A DNA stretch of 64,000 nt from Argopecten irradians (Eukaryota > Mollusca > Bivalvia > Pectinida > Pectinidae): positions 4,088,001 to 4,152,000 of the forward strand of contig NC_091134.1 in NCBI RefSeq assembly GCF_041381155.1, written 5' to 3'. Shown here in pieces: positions 14,549 to 26,600 of the stretch. A program made the translations under genes and the position numbers. The stretch's first letter is position 1; the number at the start of each line of letters is the position of its first letter. The notes beneath the pieces were generated by a model. That model ran no database searches and was not told the DNA's origin. It saw nothing but the letters and a program-made list of their open reading frames with translations.

Positions 14549-14735
14549 ATTCCGTCTTTGCATATTACAGAGTTAGCTCCCTTGCGGGTAGGTATCGATT
14601 GTTACGTCATTATTTTGTGAGCACAATTCACGTCGTTTTCTCCGAAACGTATGACGTTACGCTCGCAAACACATGACGTCACAATCAAAACCTACCCGCA
14701 AGGGCAGGTAACTCTGCAATATGCAAATACGGAAT
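14549..14735. mobile_element. MITE-like element with about 62-bp terminal inverted repeats
   Basis: The left end ATTCCGTCTTTGCATATTAC through GTTACGTCAT (14549-14610) is mirrored by ATGACGTCACAATC through GCAAATACGGAAT (14673-14735) with a few mismatches. A 62-bp spacer separates the arms. There is no coding capacity. The ends sit next to TA (T-ATTCCG...CGGAAT-A). The superfamily is not evident. This would be a non-autonomous DNA transposon or foldback element. Confidence 0.75.
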
Positions 14736-14967
14736 ATCTTACATGGAACATCGTGTAACAACAAAAAAGAAATTATTTCGATGATGAATCCATTTTATGT
14801 ATATTGCTGTGCGATCATCATTCTTTAAATGGAACTTATCAAATTAATTGAGCTTTGATAATGTGGTTAACTTCCATAAAAAGTTACAGGACGTCAGGGG
14901 CGGTAATTTCATCTTCAAATGCTGTCTTTAGAGATAAAAGGTTAAAAAGTATTAGTCACTGTCATTA

Positions 14968-15310
14968 TTTCTCTCTATATTCCATGCATTATCACATCTC
15001 TCTATATATTCCATGCATTTTCACATCTCTCTATATATTCATTGTTTCTCTATATATTCCATGCATTATCACATCTCTCTATATATTCCATGCATTATCA
15101 CATCTCTCTATATATTCCATGCATTATCACATCTCTCTATATATTCCATGCATTATCACATCTCTCTATATATTCCATGCATTATCACATCTCTCTATAT
15201 ATTCCATGCATTTTCACATCTCTCTATATATTCCATGCATTATCACATCTCTCTCTATATTCCATGCATTATCACATCTCTCTCTCTATTCCCTGCATTA
15301 TCACATCGTC
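14968..15310 (+). repeat. 29-bp tandem repeat, about 12 units
   Basis: The unit ATATATTCCATGCATTATCA plus CATCTCTCT is repeated with few changes (TTATC/TTTTC, CTATATA/CTCTCTA). The 29-bp period shifts frame each unit and the unit has no stop in any forward frame, so all three forward frames stay open and read the same peptide cycle (SLYIPCIITSLYIFHALSH). It is a minisatellite, not a gene. Confidence 0.93.
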
Positions 15311-15977
15311 CTAGCTTTATTTTCTCAGTTATGGTAATTAAATTTTTCAATCTGATGGTAAATTATCTGTTGTTTACTTTGACAACATTTTAACAAATTC
15401 TATCAATTGTTTTCATTTTTTTTTAAATCATGAGATCAAAAATTTAGATAATGTTTAGATATGAATAAAGAGGAAAATGGCGGCTCAGATGTTAACGTGT
15501 GTGAATAAACACTAATTTCACAAAATTGACACAATTATGAAAATACTGTGATAGAAACGGTAGCTAAGTTTCTTTCTGTATGTAAATAGTCATCAGACCC
15601 AACAGAAAAAATAAACAAAAGATAGCAAATGGCAAACAATCCATCCAAATAGCGATTATTTTTGTCCCTTGAATGTACATATTGAAACTCATTCCGATTT
15701 TAAATCTTCATTGTTTAGATAATCAAGTTTTTCAGTTTGTATCCGTATAAATATGTTATCAAACAATATTAGAGTACACAATATAAATATATTTATACGA
15801 ATAAAGTATTTGCTTCCCTATTGGAATATGATCTATATTGTTATCTCCATGCTGATGATCATCTATATTGGCCGTGGCCACTTATCACACTTAGCAGGCC
15901 AGGGTCACAAGGAGGTGCGAAATTACCATGGTCCAACAACTGGCGAACATCGTTAACCGGAAATGACGTAACCGTAA

Positions 15978-16154
15978 AAGACCATCCTGCTAGCGATACT
16001 GATCGGAGCAGACGTGACGGTGCCGAACTGTTTGAGGAAAGGAGCGATCAAGGTTTCCAAATGTGTGGTCTCCTCTCTGGACGATGGTATCAATAAAACA
16101 CTGTTTCAAATTACTGGTCAGTGTTTCTGTCTGACCTTGATTGCAGGATACTGA
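15978..16154 (+). other. Coding-like 58-codon stretch of unknown nature
   Basis: A GC-rich island in AT-rich surroundings. The frame from 15978 reads KTILLAILIGADVTVPNC, then CLRKGAIKVSKCVVSSLDDG and INKTLFQITGQCFCLTLIAG before TGA at 16152. It begins with a hydrophobic run and has several Cys, as in a small secreted peptide. There is no ATG and the acceptor before it (gtaaaag) lacks a pyrimidine tract. Other frames over the island are also open for 60-90 codons. A decayed gene or repeat is equally possible. Confidence 0.2.
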
Positions 16155-16675
16155 CCATGCCTGGTCGAAAACTTCAATCGGTCAGCGGATGGTCATCGCC
16201 ATCTGATGTGGTCATTAGTAGCATCACTTCTGATGTTAAAAGAAAATCGCCAACAGATAAGCATAACGTTTCTGTTTATTCAACACTCGCGTCATACCAT
16301 GAAGATTTATGGTAAAGAAGTGATTTATGTGTACAGTTCATGTGCGAAGGGTTGTAAACGTCGCAAAATAACAAAAGTATTAAACTGTTACTTTTTGGTT
16401 GAATATTCAAATGAATAACTTAGAAGTTCTTACATCTTTATTTTCACCAAAACAACAGTAATCGATAACATAAAATGCAATAAGTATTGCACAAATGTAT
16501 TAATCTTCATCACTACAATACAGTTGTTCATCAAAGTACATAAGATATATCTAATGACATTGATACAGCAATTACACGCGGATTAAAGTCGTAACAGCAA
16601 ACGTATTTTATGTTAATATACAAATGTAAAAAAACATATTCATAAAAACCTAACATTTGATGGCTGAAAATCAAT

Positions 16676-17047
16676 TTTAAAGATGCTCGTCCGCCGACAT
16701 AGCATAAATGATATTCATCATTTGAACAATAATTGGTGTATACTCGTGTATATATATGTCTAATTAACACAAAAAAATAATATAAAATAATTTAATTTGC
16801 CTTTGGCGCATGCGCAATCAGTACTTTATTCCATATAGGATATAGTGACACGGATTTTTTTCGGGATGCAATTAATTATTTTTCATATTTTTAACTTGAA
16901 GTAAAATTAGATGCTGAAACTTTTCAATGGTGGTAATGGTGTAAAGTAAGTAACTTTTGTACCTGAAGAAAATACTAAATCGTCTGCTTATGTTTTTGAT
17001 AGTGAAAAAATACCATTTGTCAGCGGTGGAGCATCTTTAACTAAATG
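16676..17047 (-). mobile_element. Interspersed repeat R3, copy 1 (minus orientation)
   Basis: Its reverse complement begins TTAAAGATGCTCCACCGCTG and runs through TATTTTTTCACTATCAAAAA, TTAGTATTTTCTTCAGGTAC, CAGCATCTAATTTTACTTC and CACTATATCCTATATGGAAT to GATTGCGCATGCGCC. It matches 51745-51985 over about 240 bp. A second, forward head (AAAGATGCTCGTCCGCCGAC) lies at 16679, so two copies may be joined head to head. Confidence 0.7.
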
Positions 17048-17049
17048 AA

Positions 17050-20000
17050 AATAATAAATAAAAATAATTCGACTTATCATTAATACATGTGAACTTGAAT
17101 TAAAAAAAACCCATCCAATATAATATTTGGTTTAAAATACATATGGAAATCATGCAAAAATATTTATCAATGTATGTGGATTAGAACACAGCTTATTTAG
17201 ATTATAAGAAAAATCGATGGGCTTTATAAAGATAAAAATATAAACATATTGTAAACAAAGTCATCAGGCCACTGATACATCTGGTCTTTAGAATGACCTT
17301 TCTGATACAATTTGCCTCTTAAATTGAAATTTAACTTAGCACTGTATCCACCTTAAATAAAATGTTTGCACATGGTGGCAATGAACGCAAATTAAGGCGA
17401 CAATATTCATCATGTACGACTGCATATACACAGTTTTACTAGATTTACATGAACATAAGAATATTTCTAAGTTATAGATCTCAAATACTTCATCTCAATC
17501 TCTCCATCAAATACATGTACACAATAACTACAATATTTTAAACTTTGAAACGATAAATAACCAAAATAATACAACAGTTTTTAAAATCATGGCATGGTCA
17601 TAACAAAAGTACATCACTATATTATAAGAAATTTCAGCGAACACTTAAATATGCAAAAAAACAAAAAATAACAAACGCAATATATTTATCATATCACCCT
17701 AACAAATAGAAATAATTATTGATATTTGCTTTTTTTATACATAAAATGGATTCCGATTGTCTGTGTAACTGTATATGTTTTTAATCGATTGTGTCTTGTT
17801 TATATTTTAATTGTGGATTAAATTCTATGATGAAAATAAACAAATCGTATAAATTACAGATACTTAAAATATAACGCGGAAACCCTATTTATTTCATGGT
17901 TGTTGGGTCTTATTCGCTGTTATTTAACTACATGAACCTAATGTGATTTTTGGGACAAATGCTGAATTTCTTTTTAATTTTGTTTTCCGATTTCTCCAAT
18001 CAATTTAAACTATTAATGAAAAAAAAACCTCTGTATTAATCTAAAGAAAATGTTCCAGTTTTTCAACTGTACAAAACACTTATCACAATGACGTTACATT
18101 ATCTGTGTTTAGAACTATTTATTTCCGTTTTAATTCAAGAAAACATATATAAATGGTAATTTCAAAAATATCAGTTCATTTATTTATTAAGTTTTTTTCT
18201 TATTTCAATAGTCATGTAAAAAGATTCTGAAAGACCTACATTGATAATTGCATGAAATGTTTTTGAAAAAAAAAATTATTAGGACTATGCTAAATTATTA
18301 ATCCGCGTTCATTTAGGAAAACAAGACCTAAACATAAAACTGTTTTCTCCTGTTAAGATAATAAACATGGAATTGTTTCCTTTTTTCTCTAACGTGTTGT
18401 GAGGCGTCAATCAAAACACAAAAGATAAAATCAAGAACTGTGAATTTCCTCTGATTCCAATATTCCCCTCGTGTTATAGTTAATACTGATGAATGAGATC
18501 AAGAATCATCCTTTATTAGGGACGATAAATATATCTTTGGTTTAAACGTTACTAAAGGTATAGCTACCTACCTACCGAAGTTATACATTGTAGTGGAAGA
18601 TTAAGTGGACACAACATGCATACTATTTTAGATTTATTTTGTAATTCAAGCAAAATAACATAGTCGACACTACTCATCATAATATAGAGTACTAAATTGT
18701 CTAAATTCTGTAATACCGTTGTCAGGGGAGCTACAATTCACATCACATTTTACCTACAAGTATTTGTAAAGCATACAAACGAACCATAAAGTTACACAAG
18801 ATATAATCAATCATTTCAATAACCATTAATGAAATGAAAATTGAAATTGTTATCAAGTACATATCCATCCAAAGTCTGATATTAATTGATGTTTTACAAT
18901 ATCTGATCAAACAGATACCAGAATATTTATAATTTATCATTCTGACGGAAACAAAAATCCATCACATTTGTATTTTATTGTAACTTTTGACAAAACGAAT
19001 CAGGTATCACCAAATTGATATTTCGCCAGAGTAAAACTATATATTGGCTATTCTATCTAGTTAAAACAGAGCATCTAACTGTATCTATATATCATACTAA
19101 ATATGGTGAAAACAAATTAAAGCATTATATTAATAATTTTACCATATATGAAATAATTTAAGTTTTGGTACACATTGTTTTCCTACACATTGTTAAAGTA
19201 ATGTTGTATTGATTAACATTCTAAAAAGTCATTGAAATAAAAATAATATATATCTAGGAGTCAGCTAAGAACAAACTCTAAAATAAATGAAATGTCAAAA
19301 TAACAATATGCGTACTATCTATTATTATCAAATTCATACTTCGAATTATATTCCAACAGTTCATTCAGCATTTTTCTTTAAAATAACTTGCAAAAGCAAC
19401 ATACATCAAACTTTTATATATTGTTTTCATTTCATGTTTATCGTTCAAGTAATATATGAATCTTTCCAATGCATTATGTATATTATCACAATAGATTAAT
19501 AGATAAATCCATATTTATCTACAGTACTTATGATCTACAATTCTATTAGTACAAGGTTTCCCTGGTCAGAACCTCGCCTTGCCAGGAGGCTGTGATACCT
19601 GTAAATACATAGTCCAGGTGGAAAAAAAACTATCATTTTGAACTTTGGTATTACAGTTTATTTTACAATATTGATAAAAAAACACATGTCTGTCTATTTA
19701 TGGCCACGGCACGTTCGCTATCATTTATTGTAATTTAATAAGATTTTGGTATAATAGTACATTTATCCCACCTCTATATACATGTATTAAAATATTCATA
19801 TTTTTCTCCTTCATCAATCATAAGTGCCCCGCCCCCTCCGACATCGTGTCGCTATATACCAGGCAGGTTGCAAACGCAAAATTTGACGAATTCTTATTCT
19901 ATTTAACTTTTTATCAATTGGAGCCGAAAAGTGAAATTAAAAGTAGCAGTCTGATACAAAAGCGATGCCTTAATCGGTATACATGAAGGTAGGTTCGGTG

Positions 20001-20050
20001 TGTGTAACATGATGCCGACATTTAGTGTTCCGTAGTTTGCTCCAGGTCTT
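17050..20050. other. AT-rich region upstream of Pax3/7
   Basis: Very AT-rich, many A and T runs, short open frames only. It probably holds distal upstream sequence of Pax3/7. I see no specific site. Confidence 0.5.
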
Positions 20051-20059
20051 CAGTCGCCA

Positions 20060-20102
20060 AGATAATCCGATTGAAGATTCGACCACGCCCCCATCACCTC
20101 AG
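20060..20102 (+). other. Possible end of a 5' untranslated exon upstream of Pax3/7
   Basis: The strong donor ACCTCAG|GTAAGAG at 20103 closes a stretch with stops in all forward frames, so any exon here is noncoding. A possible acceptor (gttctacaag) lies near 20545, just before the exon 1a frame. Only the donor itself is strong. Confidence 0.3.
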
Positions 20103-20557
20103 GTAAGAGAGAAATGAACAGCTCCGTTTCATTGCCGATACCTGTGTACTTTTTACCTGGGAGCCACGCCTCCGTTTTGTCAATCTTACGGGTGTATTTT
20201 GATGAATCTGAAACTGACATTCAAGAGACAAATTAGTTTTGCTTGGGTTAATTTTAAACAGTATAACTGCCATCACGTGACAAATTCGATCCAATGGTTT
20301 GTGATTCGGTGATATAAAACATGAAACCAATGAAAAAGGCAAAATCTCTCATAATTGATTGCATACCTGAAAAATGAACTTTCTCGGTACAGGTAAATTT
20401 GTATCAGCTACTGACATCAAAGCGTGAATGTTCTTGTCACCTAACGCATATTAATTTGTGACTTTGTATTAGACGTGGATAACAACCTTATCATTGTGAA
20501 TCTCTCTGTGAAGCTGGAGTGAGGGATTGTAACTTGTTCTACAAGTGACTATCACCC

Positions 20558-20639
20558 ATGTACCCAAACAAAATGATAAACAACATGTTTTCTTACCACC
20601 TGGCCGCTATGGGATTGCTTCCGACATTTCAAATGGAAG
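20558..20639 (+). CDS. Pax3/7: Pax3/7 exon 1a (N-terminal leader)
   Basis: A short first coding exon. An in-frame TGA at 20546 is followed by ATGs at 20558, 20573 and 20585. The reading frame ends [19 protein letters not shown] at the donor G|GTAAAT (20640). The phase-1 end supplies the G of the Gly codon completed by GT at the start of the paired-box exon, so the product reads ...[16 protein letters not shown]. Other paired-class proteins such as Drosophila gooseberry also carry a short aromatic, Pro-containing leader just before [10 protein letters not shown]. The first ATG (20558) is chosen as start, and 20585 is an alternative. A strong donor AG|GTAAGA at 20103 could end an upstream untranslated exon. 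Confidence 0.72.
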
Positions 20640-23600
20640 GTAAATATACAATTTCTGTAAAACATAAGTCAAAATTGTATTTTAATATTTAAAATTAAAA
20701 ATGGATGTTCATTGGTAAGTAAAACTATTAGTCCTTCCGATATGTGATAACATACGGTAAGTGTATAAGTATTATGATATATCAACAGGGAGTTCGCAAT
20801 AATTGATCTGTACATTTTAATTAAAAGCCTCTTGTCGAGTATTATAAGTAACCAAAATATGTCTAATGCACTACAGCATGTGTGGTTCAGGGTAATATTA
20901 TGATGATGGAATTTTGTGATTGAAAATTCAGGTCGTTTTGGGTGATAAATATCGTCATAAAATAATTAATGCAATTTGACACCGACATTCCACAGATAGC
21001 AATGAAACACAAACAAAACATAAATCAAACGGTATTTTCTAAATCAACTTTCAATTAAATGGTTTAATCCGGATCTCCCTCAACATCGCTCACGGATTAG
21101 AAATATCCAAAATTCTAATCGAGACTTTTATTTCCGAAATAAATTGATTTTCTGTGGGTGAGGCGTTAGAAGTCTTGATGCTTCTATGATGCTTATGGGA
21201 TGTCACGGCTTAATTTCGTGTAAACATTATAAATTTGCGTCAGCATGCCCCGTGAAATGGTTTAACAGAACCCCGTGACACTGTACTAGCGAACACTTGG
21301 ATCAGAGAGGTGACCGACAGTGCTCGACTGAAACTCTCAAAGTACGAACTCTAATTAATTTGAATACAATTTACTATAAATCACATTTTGGAATAGCTTT
21401 AAGTATCATTTATCGCTGATTGATTTTCGTTCTTAATTATCTCTTTCTAGATTGTAAAAAAACAATTGATTTAAAAAGTAAAAGTTAAATTATAATTAGT
21501 AAATAGACATTCATGAAAAACGAAAAAATTGTCAGATGATATAATCGTGAAGCAATCGATAATAATAACGACGTCAACAAACCTTGCTGCAAAATTTGAC
21601 AAGTTTCTACACTGTTCGACCTTCTTTGAAAGCCAAGATCTTTTAAGGATACTTGTTTGATAAATTACCTTTTCTTTAACAATATTAAACAGAGAAAGAA
21701 TTCATCACTAACTTCATCCATATCACTATATAATATGTATGCTCTCGATACTGAGGATACCCGAATAAGGAAGTAGGTGGCCAACGACAGTAAGGTCTGT
21801 AACATGAAGAGGACTTCAGCATGATGCACATACCAGATAAACTGTTTTTATTTGACAAATGAATGAGGTATCTCTTTTCTCAAGTGCACCTGATGACGTT
21901 GTGACAAACAACAAATGTCAATAAACACGTAAAACATGTAATTTGATTTAAATGTTACCATAAAAAGTAAAATAGTTTTAATATATATATTTTTGTCAAC
22001 AAAAAGTATATTTGTTGACAAATATGTTGATGTAGGATAATGTACAATGCACAACATTATCCATAAGTGATTGATATCACCATACTTGTCGCATTGAACA
22101 AATCTGATACCTTAACTCATTATCTCATTTTTTCTACATTTTTTATTGTTTATAGATCTGAATGACTTAAGTATTAATTTATTTTATACTTAACGACACA
22201 TATATGCTTAGTTTAATGTCGATTTAATTTGTTGGGTCATTTTTCACGGTCCTTCAAAAAGCATTGCAATTTATTACGTATTCGAAAAGTCACCCGAAAC
22301 AAACACAAAATGTTAAAATTCTTTAACACTTCAAACCTTTTGGAGTAAATATTTTTCAAATTCAATTCTCAGTTCTCTTTATTATAAAGAGAAGTCGGTA
22401 TGAAAGTACCAATTACACGTAGCATACATACGATTGTCATACCACTTTAAGCATGGATCCGGCGGGAGCCGTTCCCAGAGGAAAACTAAGCATGTTAGGC
22501 ACCTGTTAATACGTGTAAACAAGAAACTGAATAAATTTGTTAAACTAAATCATTTTGTTAAATCTTTGATGTTCAAGTAATTTCTAAATTAAATTTCAAT
22601 CCAGATGTATGTCTGATGTTGCCATATTTGCTATCGTTTGAAAGTTTTTGAGTTAATGTTTGAGAGTTTTGTTTCGCTTCATCAGAAACTGATTAGGGGC
22701 GCCTTGGTATTAAAGCATATCGACTCAAGGGGTGAGACCAGATTGGGAAATCCCGGGACTCCCTTTGAGGACGGAAATAGAGCAAACGATATTTCATTGG
22801 CCGACCTTAATTGATTGTAAGATACATCGGATAGATTAGAGGATCAAGAAATCTACCAGATTGAATAGTAACATGATACCTCCTTTTCCTCTCCCTACCC
22901 CCACTAGAGAACGCAACGTTCATCCACTACATAGCCCTTCGAATTCCGTCATTGTTTCTGGCAAATTATTCATGAAACTAATTTGCATATCAGATGATGA
23001 GATAAAAATTCACGCTCACAAGTGGAGTTTGTGTGAGACTTGTACGCAGCTCATTTACCGTGTATATGCATATAAATCGCTGGCGACAGGTGCGTGGGGG
23101 ATTTTACACATCGAAAAATGATGGGATTCGCTCGTATGGAATCTGAAGCCTTATTGAAAGGTACGTCAAAACATTTGTAAAAATGTCCGACTAAAATCTA
23201 CGATGTTACCTCTAAAAACCGTAAATATAATCGCGGTTTTGGTGGTTGATTCGGCAATGCGAATAATTCTGAAATGATTCGTAACTGATGTGATTGGTCA
23301 TTCGAATGTATGACATTTTACATCTGTTACGGTTTGTTTATACACGCACGCGAGCACTGTAGATAAAGTTATAAATGTTTTATATTGCGGCGAAGATAAG
23401 ATATTCAGATTAAGTGCAATAATCAAGATTATGCTAATAATGTCTCTTAAAATTACTTTACTTTGTCACCTACATCTTTTTTAAAGTCAACATCATAAAC
23501 AAAAAAACCCTTTAAATATGATACATATATTTGAGGAATATTTTTAGCCTAGTTATAACTCTAGTTAAAGAGTTAAAAAAACTATATACAATGTTAAAAT

Positions 23601-26600
23601 TATCGTTGGATAATATGTATACTTTATCGACAAATCAAATATTAATTTGTCTCAATATCCCAGTAAAGGTAACAAAACTTATAATAAAGATAAATTAAAT
23701 TCGAATTCTATGAAAGTTTATAAATATAATTTCATTCGCTGCCAGAAGCAATGAAAGGCTTAGTTTACGTTTTCCGCAAAAAGCAAACGAAACTGTAGTC
23801 TGAAGCAGAATCACAAATATACTACCGCGCATGGTATTACATACATTGATGGTAATTTATAATGATAAAATTATAGTTACAATATAAGCATAATGATAAA
23901 TATCTTACTTTAATAATATTTTATTGTTGACTTTTTCCCACGGTTAGTTATTTACATGAAAATGACTTTACAATATTGATTGTTTCACCGACCGACGCAG
24001 AGAAGTGTCGTTGACCCAATTAATATTTTAGATATCTGAGAATCAAAATGTTACTTTTTAAGTGGATTAATTATGTAGAAAGATAGAAATCACTTCTGAT
24101 ACCAACGTTACACTTTGCACTTTCTGAATTTGCTGCTTGAGATGAATATTAGTTTACATTTATATAAATGTAAGTGACATATATAACTAGAGATATGCGC
24201 ATAACATCAAAAATTAATATCACACATTTCAATAGTAATTTACACGATGATATCATATTTTATTTCATCAAACTTATTCAACCATTATTAGTTTTATTTG
24301 AACACCAAGAATAATACATGTATGACTATTTATATGATTTGTAATAATAAAACTAGGGAATGTCTTTAGGGTAGATTATTTTCAACACACGTTTACAGTG
24401 CAATAGAACATTTCACACATGTATTCATATTTATGTCAAAAATCAACAACAATCCAACCATAAAATATAATAATTAAAATTTATTAGATTATAATTGATA
24501 AATTTGAACCGATTATATTTTAAACTAGACGCGTTTTTTTCTATTTGAAGGTCAAGGCAGAGTAAATCAACTTGGTGGAGTTTTCATAAATGGACGACCC
24601 CTCCCAAATCACATTCGTCTCAAAATAGTAGAGTTGGCAGCCCAGGGGGTGCGTCCGTGCGTTATAAGTCGTCAGCTAAGAGTGTCCCATGGGTGCGTCA
24701 GTAAAATTCTTCAACGTTACCAGGAGACCGGAAGCATTCGTCCAGGGGTCATCGGCGGAAGTAAACCCAGAGTCGCCACACCGGAAGTGGAAAAGAAGAT
24801 AGAAAACTACAAAAAGGAAAATCCGGGTATATTTAGTTGGGAAATACGTGACAAATTATTAAAGGAAGGAATGTGTGACCGCAGTTCCGTTCCGAGTGTC
24901 AGCTCCATCAGCCGAGTTCTCCGGAGTAAATTTCATCGGTCCGAGTCCGAATCGGATCTGGAAGCGGAAGCAATCCTAAAAGAAGAAGAGGAAGAGGAAA
25001 ACAACGACATGGACGACATGAGCGTAAGCGGTAGAGGAGGAGGAAACAAACACAGTATAGACGGGATACTGGCAGATAGCAAGGACGACAAGACAGACGA
25101 TGGTAAGTAGGCCTCAACCTCTTTGGTCTTTCTGCCAAATTTTACACAAATAAAGTGTTTTTTTTAATGTTCTATTGATAACTATAATATTTCAAAATGT
25201 GTCAGCTTTCGAAGTCGATTGAAGGTCTTAGTACCATAGAAAAAAAAATCCACCGATAATCGGTATAAATCGTGACCTAGAAGGGAAGGCGTGTGATTAG
25301 CCTTTAAAGAGAATAAAACAACGCCGAAATGTTCGGGAACAATTTATTTTGCAATGGCGAACAGTGAAAACGCATTTGGAAATGTGAATCACTTAACTTT
25401 ACGTTTGTATTTACTTTCTGTGCTGTGAGAGTATATCGATTTTGTAATGAACGGGAAGTACGAACTTGTAATGATAAACAAATGTAACCCTGAATATAAA
25501 ATAAAACATCTTTCCAACTTGCACGTATCAGAAAATGCATTCTGAAAAGTAATCCCTCTTGAAATTATTTACTCTAAAGCGTTTTATGAGACTACTAATA
25601 GGCCTATTCCTTCACGGCGATAAAATTGTTATCTGTACGCATATAAAACCAATTTATCTACGATTACCTCGGATCGACCCAGGCGTGTAGGACCGAAGTG
25701 AAATGTAGCGGAAGATTATCACGACTATTAATTAATTATTTCCGAGGTTATCGCGTAAAATCAGTGATTAGCGACATTATTGCTTCTTTTTACACGTTGA
25801 AGTGTGAACATTAGTTTCTGAAGGAGTGACTGGGTGGGGCCGGGGTTAAAAGGGGCGTACTCGGGTAAACAAAGCCTTTATATGTAATCCAGTACAGAAT
25901 GTCGATGGGTACTGTTTAATTCTCCAGACACAATGCATCAGAGAATGAGGAATCTTCCTATAGTACAATTGTTCTCTGTATCTTTATAAATCTCTTTCTT
26001 CATCAGCACAGCTGTAATGGAGTCTGGCATTCCAACGGGACATCTATGTTTATTTTTGTAACAGCTTCGCCGATTTCCCTTCTATACATGTATAATTATC
26101 TCTCAATGTGTGGCCTATATTAAACAAGTATTTTTTTCTATGAAAATTGAATACTAAACCACACACCAATCCGGATATTTTCGAGGGGATTTATCTCCTA
26201 TGATCCTGCATGATGTTACAAATGGTTGCATGACAAACGTTTGTGTGACAGAGATGTGTATTGATTAAACGTAAGTAAATAGCGTCATTGATGTGTGAAC
26301 TACAATAGAGAAACATGCGGATTACACGGCCGGATAATACAGTCCGGATTCCAATAAGATATTACAACACCTCCGGTAAAACCAAGACTATTTAGAAGAG
26401 ATTTAAATGTTATTGCGTCTAGATTATTTAACTCCAATAAAATAATGTATCTTTGAAAATGAAAATAAATTTAGGAATTTGAATTGTTGATCAATGCAAA
26501 CACGATACATAACCTACATTGAACGTACCTTTTTATAACTCACAAACTAACTGAAAAATATTAAGTTTCCCTGATACACGAAAAGGAAGTTCCAAATTAA

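Noticed and set aside
24908-25138. 76-codon minus-strand frame over the paired-box exon
   Set aside because: Shadow of the paired-box coding sequence.
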